Shown: positions 53,401 through 60,868, counted from the first letter of the stretch. The stretch is DNA of 64,000 bases from Seriola aureovittata (GCF_021018895.1 NC_079375.1:3806560-3870559); one strand, 5' to 3'. Numbers and translations are program-made. Notes: a model not told the origin generated them from the sequence alone.

Positions 53401-56400
53401 CTCCTCCTGACGTGGACTTTGTCTCTCTTTATGCTGCATCACTTTGCTGTTATAATTATCATGACCACTAGATGTCACCTAGCAACAAAACGTAACAATG
53501 GATCATAATAATCTGCTGCACAGATGACTTATGGGCTTGCAGTCTTCATTTTTGTCCGTCAATCACAGGTGTAGCTAATGACATTAATCGCTGCATTTGC
53601 TGAAGCGGAGTGCACGTTAACTTTTAATTGTTCCACTTGTGTTTTGAACACCGCTCTCCTGTGTCGTATTCCTCCATCCACCACCACCTCCTCCTGACGT
53701 GGACTTTGTCTCTCTTTATACTACGTCATCGCACTTTTTTCTTTGCTCCTGCCATAATTACTACGACCACTAGATGTCGCCCAGCAACAAAGCGTAACTA
53801 TGGGTCATAATAACCTGCTGCACAGACGACCTATGGGCTCGTTTTTTAGGACAGTCTCTTTACTTCAAAGCGACATCCTAAGGTTTTGCTGCACACACCC
53901 AGTAAGTCAGTGGTGAGAAGCCAGTTGGGGATCATGACCTTGATGCTGTACTTAGAGATGATGTCTACACATAACAAAACTGGAACAAAAGCTCCATGTT
54001 GTAGCTTTCGTACATTCAGACCTAAGAGTATTAACTGAAATTAACTGAAATCTAAACCTGAGCCATGTTTCCTGTCGAATCGAGCAAAGCAGATGAAGTC
54101 CTGAGGGCTTCATTCGCTCCAGGAAACAACTCGCTCTCAGAACGCTCTTACCAGCACAGTTTTCCCCCCCGTGAAGAGGATTTGTGCCACGTTATTTTTT
54201 TCTCTACTTTGTGTCATCGAGCTTCAATTATCACAGCGGGAGGAGGGGGGGGGGGGGCACTCACAGTATCCAGAGCTCACATCAGTGGAGGGGAAAGTCT
54301 GGCTTGTTAAGGAAGTTTTGCGTTTTAGTTTGCTGCAGATAAAAAGGATAGTAGAATGAATTTGTTTTTCATGGGCCTTTTACTTTGAACATAAGACCAG
54401 GAAGTGTGCATTAAACATGTAAACTTAGCGTACACTACGTTTCAGAGGTAGATATGTATGAAACTTTAAAGAGGCAAAAGAAAAGTTAGCTCAACTTTCT
54501 CAGTTCAAACTCAGACTAATTGGATCTTGTATTAAGACCTACAGTATAGTTGTGCTGGGATAATTATGCACGCAGGGGGTTACATCAGAAATGAGCCTTT
54601 CCTCTGAGGAAAAAGCAGCAGCACATTTCATCTGCACCACAACGTGTGAAAGTTTCCCTTCAAACTTCTCAACATCTGTTTTGGAAAACAGTGACCTTTC
54701 TCTGAGACGCTGATAGAGTCATGACTATTCATCTGTGGAGTTCACTTCATGCCAGGAATTAATCAGGGACAGTAGGTGATACACTGATCACCTTGACTAT
54801 GGAGATATTCTGTATTGTCATGCTGCCCCATCACCATCTCAGCCCTTTAACCCAGTCCATTGTTGCGCAACACACTTTGGGTTGGACCTATCTACAGTCA
54901 TGAAGAAACATCTCATTCTATTCATTTATAAAGTACGACTCTTGGAGCTTCCGAACTACCTCACATCTCTGGGAGCGTGTCTATGTTCCCACAGCCCTAA
55001 CCCTAACCCTAATTTTCAAAAATTTCTGTGAAAAAAAAGTTCTAAGAAATGTGGGAACATAGGACTGACCCCACATCTCTTCTCTCATTTAAATCTACTT
55101 TGTGAAGTACACCATCCAGTCACTACTTGCTTTGATATCCGATAGATTTGTAGTATTAACTTAATATTAACCACGAACATCAGATCCAACATACGCGTCT
55201 GTCCCTTCAAGACTGGGTGCAATGTACACGCATAGTATAGATTACGTTGTTTTTAAGACGTGTGATCGATGAAATGCATTGTGATTTGCTGAAATTCATA
55301 TCAGGTCGACCATGGGAAATGTATTTCGTTTGTTTCTCCGGCGGTTTTAGTTCACAAAAAAGTAAATGGCCGACGACCTGAGCGAGGGGAACAATACTGA
55401 AACAGATGACAACAGACAACAACTTAGAAGATTCAGACACTTTCTCCAACCTGCTAAGCTGCTAATAAGCTAGTCAAGGCTCAGGGGGAGACATGTTGGA
55501 GGTGGGGGAGGAGGAGCCAGAATCACTGCTTGGTAGAGGTAAAGATATGCCTGATGCAATGCTAAATGGATGAAGCTGTATTTCAAAACCACATCTTAAA
55601 TAAATATTTATTGTGCAGTTAAATCCTACACAACAGTCTTATTTAATGCTGAAATAACTAGACTGATGGTATTTATATGACATTTATTGAAACACTTTAA
55701 ATCACGGTGCGCTTGGAAAAGGACGTTTTGCTGTGGTCTGCTAGATATACATGCTCGCACCATGTATGGAACATAACAGTACATCACCAGGTTCACACTC
55801 TCTGCGTTCATTATCTCTGAGCTGAGGTCGGAGCGTATAAACACTGCTGGCACTGCTTACATTCCTGACTGTGGCAGTCGGGTGAAGAATGATCTGAAGT
55901 CACACTGTTTCAAGCAGATCAGAGCCAGAGAGCTTAGTCTCAGTTTAAAACCTCTATTTATTATTTATTTTTACTTCTCTGAAGCACAGAGTTAAGCATG
56001 CTAATGATTTCATAACTACACGTGGGTGAGTACATTTCTGCTATTGTTCCATATATACGCCTCATTATTTTTGCCTCATAAGTGTAAGAACTTCTGGACA
56101 GAGGTAGTTTAAACAGATCTGCTCCTTCATGGGAAAGTTCAATATTTTAGGAAATATGCCTATTCCTTTGCTTTGGATCGATATCAGTCTCATGTCATGT
56201 CTGCAGAGGTGGGTGAGTAAGAACGTGTTTAGTCAAGCTTAGCACATAAATTGGAAGCAGAGGGAAACAGCCGGCCTGGGTCTGTCCAAAGTTGAAAAAA
56301 AAAACAAACAAACAAACAAAACACAAAAAACACCTATCGGCACTTTTAAAGTTGTATGTCTCATGTTTTATCTTTACAGAAATGTAAAAATGTGTGCTTT

Positions 56401-57825
56401 TACAGTCTCAAAGCTGTGACTCTGCAGCTTCCTGAAGTCTGTTGTATCGTTTAGGTTGCCAGGTTTGGTTGCAGCTAAACCACGGTTGTCAGCACTTTTC
56501 TTTCTTATTTTTTTTTCCAGAAACAGTTAGGAGCTATTCATGGACTATTATATTTTGGAAAACAAACTAACAAAGTTTGTTGGGGAGAGAATAATCATTG
56601 TGGTTTGTCTTGTGTACTTTTGTGTGTTTCAATGAACATCCAACATGTAGCTGCTGCAGAGAGAAATGATGATGTGTGCATTTGGATACAATCAGGAGTC
56701 TGACTGTCCATCAGGCTGTCTATACATGGTCATGGTGGCTGGTATGGCAGAATTAGGGCTGAGTGATAAGACTTCAGCATCTTGATTATTTCAAACTTTT
56801 ATCTGTTAATGATTAATGAAAGCACACGTCATGCACTCTTCAGATTCAGCAGTGTGATTGTGTTCCAGGTCATTTAACAAATGGGCGGTGTTACCTTTGG
56901 TTGCTATCCATGTTGCATTCACCACTGATTGATAAGACCCAATCAGGAGGCGAGGTAGGTGTCTGGACTTTATCAGTCATAATAAGTCACGTAGCATCAT
57001 CAGTTGTTTTTAATATCAAGCTGTGTTCCTCAATCAGCCGTGTCTGATCATCATTCCCTTAGTACTTTCATAGTCTCCCCTTATATTTTAACAAACAAGT
57101 GCTAAAATATTTACTGTTTTTCTAACCTGCATTATTCAGTTCATCTGTGGTCCAGCATATTGAAAATAAATATGAAATGATTCAGTGTATGTCATTTTAT
57201 ACACGAGCTGGCACCCTGCATAATGCTTTTGTTTCAAGAACAAAGAGCGGCAGATTTCTAAGACTGCAGATTGTATGTGTTTAATATTAGTTTTGTCTGA
57301 AGTCAGTCAGGCAGAGAAATAATCTGATATTTCAAAATGAGGTTTAATCTGTCCAGTCATCTCTGGAGGTCAGACCAGGTGCGTCTCAGATCCAGATTTA
57401 GTCCAGGTTTGATTGAGATGAAATCCTTTTCCCAGCCACATCACACGGGTTTCAATAAGAGAAAGTGACCTGAACTGGAAATTGTTGGTTTTTCATTTTG
57501 TGTAGAGAAACACAGCTGAACAGAATATAAAACACAGGATTAAACTGCTCATATCCTCACATGACAGAGGTATGAATATACTGCATTTATGAACTTTAAT
57601 ATATCTATATGTTTTAAGATCCAGTTCAGCTCCACAAAGTTTTAAAATGCCTTTCTCTCTTTCTCTAAGGAAAGTGTCGATTGTGACTGTAATTGTTTGT
57701 GAGTGATTGTGACCTTTAAGGCTGCTGGCAGCCTCCTCCTCCTCCTCCCTCAGCCGCCGCAGACACTCCACCTGGTCTCTCTCCACCTCCAGCATGAAGT
57801 TACAGGTGGGATGGCGGCTGTCAAC
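20641..57825 (-). CDS. vipr2: VIP/PACAP receptor 2 (VPAC2), class B GPCR; 12 of 13 coding exons
   Basis: This is a plasma-membrane receptor for VIP and PACAP; the family couples mainly through Gs to adenylyl cyclase. The coding exons, in gene order, are 57714-57825, 47696-47809, 44699-44790, 33169-33266, 31551-31683, 28314-28464, 27952-28012, 26027-26096, 24320-24411, 22910-23039, 22732-22773 and 20641-20814. All internal junctions have AG acceptors and GT donors, and phases agree, giving 422 residues plus stop with no frameshift. Numbering from the first residue of exon 2: ectodomain 1-106 with seven cysteines; seven helices between about 107 and 365; tail 366-422. The tail and the EGLYLH, TGCW and [10 protein letters not shown] motifs read closest to VPAC2, and less like VPAC1, PAC1 or GHRHR. 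Human VPAC2 has 438 residues and 13 exons, so only the signal-peptide exon is missing. Introns are large (136 bp to about 11.4 kb) and full of repeats, but every visible exon is intact. Confidence 0.95.
21008..22031. mobile_element. hAT-like non-autonomous element in intron 12
   Basis: Ends are CAGTGGCGTGCCGTC at the left and, in reverse complement, CAGTGGTGAGCGGCGAC at the right. The flanking 8 bases (21000-21007 GTTAGTAG; 22032-22039 CTTGGTAG) agree at 6 of 8, as expected of an old hAT target duplication. No transposase frame is present. Positions about 21655-21990 are shared with the element at 60869-61430. Confidence 0.65.
22732..22773 (-). CDS. vipr2: vipr2 exon 12: 42-bp exon of TM7
   Basis: Encodes exactly 14 residues, [14 protein letters not shown] (352-365), phase 0 on both sides. 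The preceding intron is only 136 bp, the shortest in the gene. Class B receptors commonly have a 42-bp exon here. Confidence 0.95.
22910..23039 (-). CDS. vipr2: vipr2 exon 11: TM6, third extracellular loop, start of TM7
   Basis: Residues 308-351. [18 protein letters not shown] contains the class B TM6 motif (K-S-T-L...P-L-F-G). The third extracellular loop is [12 protein letters not shown], and LALGSFQ leads into TM7. Phase 0 out. Confidence 0.95.
23210..23372 (-). repeat. interspersed repeat, copy in minus orientation (intron 10)
   Basis: Reverse-complement partner of 11482-11653. The pair indicates a dispersed family present on both sides of the vipr2 3' end. Confidence 0.7.
24320..24411 (-). 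CDS. vipr2: vipr2 exon 10: TM5 and third intracellular loop
   Basis: Residues 278-307 and two bases of R308. [17 protein letters not shown] completes TM5. [11 protein letters not shown] is the third intracellular loop, used for G-protein contact in this family. Donor GTACCT. Confidence 0.95.
24412..26026. other. vipr2 intron 9, no element recognised
   Basis: AT-rich intron between exons 10 and 9. It includes an AT-dense patch near 24700-24790; no repeat family is identified. Confidence 0.5.
26027..26096 (-). CDS. vipr2: vipr2 exon 9: second extracellular loop and start of TM5
   Basis: Residues 254-277. GCW at 254-256 supplies the loop-2 cysteine and tryptophan conserved in class B receptors. 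[13 protein letters not shown] begins TM5. Acceptor CTCAG, donor GTAGGT, phase 0 out. Confidence 0.92.
26400..26800 (-). mobile_element. possible decayed LINE fragment in intron 8
   Basis: Phrases such as GGGCGTCCAGGAGGAATCTC resemble the minus strand of the RTE-type LINE 3' coding end seen in plus orientation at 45594. The match is short and patchy. Confidence 0.25.
27952..28012 (-). CDS. vipr2: vipr2 exon 8: rest of TM4
   Basis: A 61-bp exon covering residues 234-253 and two bases of G254: [19 protein letters not shown]. It completes TM4 and enters the second extracellular loop. Phases 1 and 2 agree with its neighbours; donor is GTGAGT. Confidence 0.92.
28314..28464 (-). CDS. vipr2: vipr2 exon 7: TM3, second intracellular loop, start of TM4
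   Basis: Residues 184-233 plus one base of G234. C186 at the top of TM3 should form the conserved disulfide with C255 in exon 9. [16 protein letters not shown] (residues 200-215) is the TM3 signature and reads as VPAC2. The exon ends inside TM4 at the IGWG motif; donor is GTGGGT. Confidence 0.96.
28465..29494. other. vipr2 intron 6, upper part
   Basis: No exon is seen. Around 28990-29130 a stretch including TCTTTATTGGACAGCAGAGA resembles the body of the SINE family at 50100-50240, without a visible tRNA-like head. Confidence 0.35.
29641..30045 (-). mobile_element. LINE-like 3' end with (TCAAG)n tail
   Basis: Begins with about seven tandem AGTCA units, then TTTTTATTTGTTTAGCGCCAA, AAGGCACTTTCC and GCAGAAACCTCGAG, a phrase series very common in teleost genomes. 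The microsatellite at its lower-coordinate end fits a 3' tail of an element in minus orientation. A GA tract is at 29913-29936. Confidence 0.55.
30050..30543 (-). pseudogene. LINE reverse-transcriptase C-terminal remnant
   Basis: On the minus strand, frames at 30193-30543 and 30188-30433 together read through [38 protein letters not shown] and [15 protein letters not shown]. These are C-terminal motifs of L2/Rex-type LINE proteins. The reading moves between frames, so it is broken. A GATA/GATG tract near 30053-30070 marks the 3' tail. Confidence 0.65.
31551..31683 (-). CDS. vipr2: vipr2 exon 6: TM2 and first extracellular loop
   Basis: Residues 139-183. The [13 protein letters not shown] motif opens TM2. 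R159 and K166 occupy the conserved TM2 Arg/Lys positions that contact Asp3 of VIP in VPAC receptors. The first extracellular loop carries an N172-R-T sequon. The exon ends in phase 0 with donor GTGAGA. Confidence 0.95.
31785..32140. mobile_element. element with a perfect 22-bp inverted repeat (intron 5)
   Basis: 31800-31821 and 32104-32125 are exact reverse complements (core TTTCGCCTGTGGCTTCTTC). Pairing extends imperfectly outward (GCAGGAACAA with TTGTTCGC). The interior is AT-rich and has no frame. The GAAGAAGCC...CGAAACG wording recurs in several vertebrate repeats; class unknown. Confidence 0.6.
33169..33266 (-). CDS. vipr2: vipr2 exon 5: first membrane helix
   Basis: Encodes residues 107-138 and two bases of R139. 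It is a single hydrophobic helix containing [18 protein letters not shown] and ending ILCLFR, the usual TM1 and start of the first intracellular loop. Acceptor CTGCAG, donor GTAAGA. Confidence 0.94.
33940..34200. repeat. interspersed-repeat fragment (intron 4)
   Basis: Includes repeated GTTAGCAT / ATGCTAA words (about 34069-34185), wording typical of a frequent teleost repeat. Ends are not defined. Confidence 0.4.
35844..35911. repeat. (CA)n microsatellite with CACG variants
   Basis: About 33 dinucleotide units, two of them GC variants. It generates a spurious 165-residue minus frame. Confidence 0.97.
37280..37338. repeat. (AAAC)n microsatellite
   Basis: About 14 tetranucleotide units with one early irregular unit. 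Confidence 0.97.
37541..37810 (+). mobile_element. possible LTR-like repeat
   Basis: Contains CCTGATTGTTTCCACCTGTT and TATATAGTCTGCATTTCC, then GTGCCAGTTCGGCTTGTTGTC. This promoter-like C/T-rich wording is familiar from teleost LTRs. No partner LTR or target duplication was found. Confidence 0.35.
38806..39652. repeat. duplicated segment, copy A (intron 4)
   Basis: About 847 bp, closely matching 40888-42643 once the insertion there is removed. Both copies begin near GAGTTTGGGCCT and end at GGGTGGGGGAGAAATCACAG. Local differences are base changes and small gaps. Copy A is the uninterrupted version and acts as the empty site. Confidence 0.85.
40888..42643. repeat. duplicated segment, copy B, interrupted (intron 4)
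   Basis: Matches copy A over 40888-41472 and 42360-42643. The two parts are separated by an 887-bp insertion. The copies are direct repeats about 1.2 kb apart. Confidence 0.85.
41473..42359. mobile_element. 887-bp insertion inside duplicated copy B
   Basis: Copy A reads ATGAAGATGAG directly into GAAGG; copy B is split at that point. The right end (GATCCGATAATCAGCCGACC then TCTAATAAG) is a wording seen at ends of vertebrate DNA transposons. The left end begins CAATAAGGGCCCATCGATTC. Inverted matching of the ends is weak and no clean target duplication is visible. Confidence 0.6.
42758..42883 (-). mobile_element. truncated tRNA-headed SINE (intron 4)
   Basis: On the minus strand: GTGGTTCAGGTAG (A-box-like), GGTTCGATCCCC (B-box-like), then TGTCCTTGGGCAAGACACTG, as in the 1834-2093 copy. 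The body is short. Confidence 0.65.
43205..43275. repeat. short repeat fragment
   Basis: GTTGGTGGCAGTAATGCACC followed by GGTTTGCCAAGAAGAA, wording of a very frequent teleost repeat. Abuts the hAT remnant. Confidence 0.35.
43380..44035 (-). pseudogene. broken hAT transposase with BED-finger N-terminus and terminal inverted repeat
   Basis: Minus strand, starting at the terminus 44035 (CAGGGGTGTCCAAACTACGG). A frame at 43829-43539 begins [20 protein letters not shown] and has the C-X2-C...H-X4-H pattern (CLIC...HYGTKH) of a BED zinc finger. It then joins directly to a distant segment, [14 protein letters not shown] (43530-43460), followed after a stop by [18 protein letters not shown] in the next frame. 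The internal deletion, frameshift and stop mark a dead copy. It lies antisense-neutral in intron 4, in the same orientation as vipr2. Confidence 0.8.
44400..44431. repeat. (CA)n microsatellite
   Basis: About 16 units. Confidence 0.97.
44699..44790 (-). CDS. vipr2: vipr2 exon 4: end of ectodomain, three N-glycosylation sequons
   Basis: Residues 76-106. Three N-X-S/T sites are visible: N77-I-S, N81-C-T and N93-I-S. Cysteines are at 82 and 98, and the conserved G86-W87 pair follows. The exon ends in phase 0 at K106, just before the first membrane helix; donor is GTACAG. Confidence 0.93.
45594..46115 (+). pseudogene. RTE-type LINE 3' coding end, decayed (intron 3)
   Basis: Plus-strand frames read [31 protein letters not shown], then [19 protein letters not shown] and ITYGHEL-like pieces, and finally [24 protein letters not shown] sequence before CTCTGATAAGTGGAAGAAAC and a GGATGGATAGATGGATG tail. 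These are C-terminal motifs of a frequent teleost LINE. Frames shift and the middle is shortened, so it is dead. Confidence 0.75.
47372..47601. mobile_element. small hAT-like element (intron 3)
   Basis: Left end CAGTGGTGGAGGAAGTA; right end in reverse complement CCGGTGGTTAAAAATGAAGTA, a loose inverted match. The interior has the AAGTAAAAGTAGCA and ACTCAAGTAAAGTACA phrases of a very common teleost element. About 230 bp, non-coding. Confidence 0.6.
47696..47809 (-). CDS. vipr2: vipr2 exon 3: ectodomain core with the WDNIACW motif
   Basis: Residues 38-75, phase 1 in and phase 1 out. It contains C41, W45-D46, C50-W51 and C64, the Trp/Asp and cysteine framework that defines the hormone-receptor domain. 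The segment GDTVTIPCP matches the VPAC2 pattern. Donor is GTAAGC. The human receptor has an N-glycosylation sequon at WDNITCW; here it reads N-I-A, so the sequon is absent. Confidence 0.95.
47810..49617. other. vipr2 intron 2, part nearest exon 3
   Basis: AT-rich, no exon or clear repeat. Short frames at 48654-48929 and 49280-49552 have no motif. Confidence 0.45.
49619..49674. repeat. (ACTG)n microsatellite
   Basis: About 14 uninterrupted tetranucleotide units. Confidence 0.98.
50100..50240 (-). mobile_element. second tRNA-headed SINE family (intron 2)
   Basis: Minus strand: GGTGGCTCACCTGGTAGAG (A-box-like) and GGGTTCAAATCC (B-box-like), then CAGGCCTCCTGCTGCATGTC and a CT tract. The body differs from the 1834-2093 family, so this is a separate family. 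Confidence 0.65.
50241..53042. other. vipr2 intron 2, no element recognised
   Basis: C run at about 51100-51110, A run at 51382-51398, and an A/G-rich stretch near 52460-52680. No exon or repeat family was identified. Confidence 0.45.
53043..53550. mobile_element. 500-bp inverted-repeat element, copy 2
   Basis: Matches 5566-6121 along its length, including ATATGACCCATGGGA at the left, ACCAGACCTCGGTTGTCATG, and AATGGATCATAATAA at the right. The subterminal inverted repeat is now imperfect. Confidence 0.7.
53629..53856. mobile_element. 500-bp inverted-repeat element, copy 3 (right half only)
   Basis: Starts at GAACACCGCTCTCCTGTGTC and runs to ACTATGGGTCATAATAACC and GGGCTCGTTTTTTAGG. It lies about 80 bp after copy 2 in the same orientation and lacks the left half. 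Confidence 0.7.
54981..55062. repeat. hairpin with telomere-like repeats in the loop
   Basis: A perfect 13-bp inverted repeat (54981-54993 CTATGTTCCCACA with 55050-55062) encloses 56 bases. Just inside the left arm are about three CCCTAA units (54994-55012). Confidence 0.8.
56130..56365. repeat. interspersed-repeat copy (intron 2)
   Basis: Phrases GGAAATATGCCTATTCC, AAGCAGAGGGAAACAGCCGG and CCTGGGTCTGTCCAAAG, with an AAAC-rich stretch, are wording of a frequent teleost repeat. A piece may recur at 1171-1230. Confidence 0.5.
57714..57825 (-). CDS. vipr2: vipr2 exon 2: start of the hormone-binding ectodomain
   Basis: The exon encodes residues 1-37 (numbering from this exon), beginning [10 protein letters not shown], plus one base of codon 38. 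This is the N-terminal helix of the class B ectodomain, with cysteines at 8 and 21. The acceptor AG is at 57826-57827 and the donor GT at 57712-57713. It starts in phase 0, so the signal-peptide exon should end on a codon boundary. Five consecutive GAG codons give a Glu run at residues 27-31. Confidence 0.92.
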
Positions 57826-57964
57826 CTGCGATGGAAGTAGAAGAAAAGAAAAGAGTTTACTGTAAATGTTCAGGCGGCGCTCGGCCAGGTTTCCACACTG
57901 ACCTTAAAATATCGTCACAACATTTTAGAGGCTGTTTTGCTTTCAGAAAGATCTGACACACGAG

Positions 57965-58620
57965 ACTAGGGCTGGGTTGAAGAAAATCGATTCTCCGATT
58001 AAACTCGATCTTCGTTTGAATAATCCGATATCGATTCATTAAAACCCAAGATCGATCTTTTAATATTTGTCTTTTACACTCTGCTGTGGATGTGATGAGA
58101 TGCTGTCACAACGAGATCCCGTCAGGTGACTGTAGGTGTAGAGCTGCCGGTGCCAACCTTTGAAACGAGCCGCAACTCAGCCGTGAGCGTGAGATAAAAC
58201 CATGACAGTCGGTGGCGAGTCTAAAGACAGATGTGTGGCTGCATTTCAGATTTAAAAACTATGAAGACAGTGAAGAGCTGGACAAAAGCAAAGCTGCATG
58301 TCAGATGCGCCAGAAGAAGCTGTGTGTACCTGCTCACCTGGGTACGTTAACAACGCACATTACATGTAATGCGTGTCAAAACAGTTGGTCATGTTAAATA
58401 GAAAGTGCATTAATACTGCAATAACTGCTTTGAGTCCATTCGCAATGTAAACATTAAAATGGCAAATTCCCTTAAAAAAAAAAAACACTTCAAAAAACAG
58501 CAGATGTGTATCCACTGTGTGACTACACATTGTAGTTAAAGGGCTTTTGAAAACGGTGGAATGGGAAAGGGAGGAGAACATCGCCCAATGGCAGGCTTAT
58601 ACCTAAGGCCTACATCCAGT
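57965..58620 (+). pseudogene. hAT transposase N-terminal fragment (presumed intron 1)
   Basis: Begins TAGGGCTGGG followed by AT-rich, ATCGAT-containing sequence, as at ends of a hAT family. A plus frame at 58212-58397 reads VWLHFRFKNYEDSEELDKSK then AACQMRQKK, resembling the start of a BED zinc finger. The second cysteine of the C-X2-C is replaced by arginine. Downstream transposase regions are missing. It is antisense to vipr2, 140 bp upstream of exon 2. Confidence 0.6.
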
Positions 58621-59863
58621 GAGTCAGACTATTTACAAGGTAACAACAAATCCCAGACAATATTCAAAATCCTATTATAATGACAACATCCAAACAGACA
58701 GAACTGTATGGACCAGTTAAGGTTTTGGTGAATTTTTGCCAGTGTCAGCTCTTTTCCTGCCCAAACATCTGTGGGAACCTGGGATTTTTACTATGTGTGT
58801 TCCTGTGTGTGCTGAAACCTTCTCCCAATCTCATTAACGGTACCACACAGAGCGATTAGTCCCAACGTGAAACACTGTTTTTAAAGTAAAATTACGGTTC
58901 AGCCCCAGCTGCTATATGTGCAGTAAGCTGTGAGCTTTTGCTGTTGGCTTCGAGAGGAGAATAAAGAAAAAAATCTGCAAACTCTATAAACCTATGCCAG
59001 CGGAACAAGGAGCATCTTAATCAGACTTGATCCCCTCATCAGGATGCAGAAGAAAGCCCTTCAACTAAACAACTACAGCACTCCTTCAGAGCAGCACAAC
59101 ATGCACAAGTGGCTGCAATCAAAGGAGGCTCCCTCCCTTCCCAGAAAAACTTCATATCTGCTTTTTAACCTTTATATATAATAAATGATACTTTTATTTA
59201 TTGTAGATTTATTCTTTCATTTGCCTGTCTGTGTTCTGTTTGTATGATTCTCAAAGGAAGAGAGATATTTCAAGCTGATACACAGAGGAAAGTCAAGGTT
59301 ATGACTGACAGATGAATACAGGGTCAAGATAAGCTGCTTAAACCAACCAGCCAACGCTCGCTGCCTCTCTGCCTTTATGTGTGTTTGAGTGTGTGTATTA
59401 AACCAGGAGGAGCAGATGAATGAATTGTGTGAGCCACATAAATCTTGCAGAGGAAACACTGAGACCCTTCTAAACAACACTGAACCAACAACAAACCATC
59501 CTCCACATTTTTGAATATTAATGTCACAGCGTGTATGTGTGAGTGTGTTACTACGTGCGAGTGTGTTACTACGAGTTTGCATAACTTTAAGCTGCCGCAG
59601 CTGCCCGTGATCACTCCACATGTACGGTCCAGTGTATGTGTTCCACTGCCGAGTGTGTGCATCCATCTGTGTGTGTGTGTGGACAGATGAGCCTGTCATC
59701 TCATTTAGGTATTAATCATGGACTTGTGTAAACAGTGTAGTCTGGTTATATCAGCGTTGTTGGTACATGGTACAAGACCAGAAACGACATGTTTGAGTTT
59801 TTCCACAAAGTTTAATGCTTAGAAAAATGTAAAGTCTGAATCTTTGCTGTAGTAGCTTTGTTT

Positions 59864-59972
59864 GTTGACGCTTTTATCCAAAGAAACTGACGAGGGAGGG
59901 ACACCACTAAAGCTTCAGTGAAGTAGGGGACCTTGATGTAAGGAGAAGAAATAAGTCTTGAAGATAGAGAGG
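59864..59972. repeat. repeat fragment hosting the L2-like insertion, left part
   Basis: Contains GCTTTTATCCAAAGAAACTG, wording of a SINE or LINE tail. It resumes after the insertion at 60478, where ATTCAGCAGCTTGTTCCACC reads like the rest of a composite teleost repeat. Confidence 0.4.
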
Positions 59973-60477
59973 TGCAACATACACTACCTCCTTGGGTCCA
60001 ATTATCTGCTCGCACGGCTTCACATATCACTGCTATGCAGATGACACCCAACTATACCTGTCGTTCCCACCAGATGACCCGCTGTCTCTGAGCAGATCTC
60101 GGCTTGCTCTCTAACATATTCACATGGATGAAGGAACGCCACCTTCAAATCTCTAAGACTGAACTCAGAATCATCCCAGCCAATCACTCTCTTTATCACG
60201 ATGTCAACATCAAAATCAACATCTTCATTTCTGACCCAACCAAGGTTGCAACAAACCTGGGTGTCATGTTTGATGACCAGCTATCCTTCTCTGACCATGT
60301 TGCACCCGGTTTCCGGTCGTGCCACTTTGGAAGATGCAACATCAGAAAAATCAGGGTTTACCTGACCCACTACAACGCCCAGCTGTTGGTCCCACTGCAC
60401 GGAAGCTTTAGTGATGTCCCTCACTTGTAAGTTGCTTTGTATAAGAGCGTCTGCTATATGAGTAAATGTAAATATTA
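59973..60477 (+). pseudogene. 5'-truncated L2-like LINE insertion with target duplication
   Basis: Plus strand. [16 protein letters not shown] contains the reverse-transcriptase active-site YADD. It is followed by NIFTWMKERHLQISKTEL, NLGVMFDDQLSFSDHV and IRKIRVYLTHYNAQLLV. The end is ATAAGAGCGTCTGCTATATG then a short AT-rich tail. Flanking 9-bp copies ATAGAGAGG (59964-59972 and 60478-60486) are identical. The protein is internally deleted and broken. Confidence 0.75.
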
Positions 60478-60648
60478 ATAGAGAGGGATGCACCTGCTCT
60501 GATAACATTCAGCAGCTTGTTCCACCATCGAAGAACCACTATTGTCTTATGTGCAGGGATGGTAATGCCAGACGACATTCCTTGGAGGAACACAGTGGTC
60601 AAGAAGGAGCATAAGCCTGTATGATTGAGTTCAAGCAGATGGGTGCAG

Positions 60649-60780
60649 ACCATAGACTGTAAATAAAGATGGATGTAGTTGTGACATCACCCACAGGTTT
60701 CTGAAGAAGGCGTGGACGGCTGTGGAAAATACTAATATACTCTATCTGTGCTGAATCGGTAAAAAAAAAAAAGCCATTGT
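60649..60780. repeat. interspersed-repeat fragment
   Basis: CATAGACTGTAAATAAAGAT then GTGACATCACCCACAGGTTT, wording of a frequent teleost repeat. Ends are undefined. Confidence 0.45.
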
Positions 60781-60868
60781 TAAGTTGACACAATTGAACC
60801 TCAGTGTTGGGTTACAGTTTGTTCTGACGCAGATGATAGAAAATCAATTTTAAACAGTTAGAAAATAA

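Noticed and set aside
54990..55013. Telomeric DNA implying a chromosome end
   Set aside because: Only about three CCCTAA units, surrounded by ordinary intron sequence. It is interstitial.
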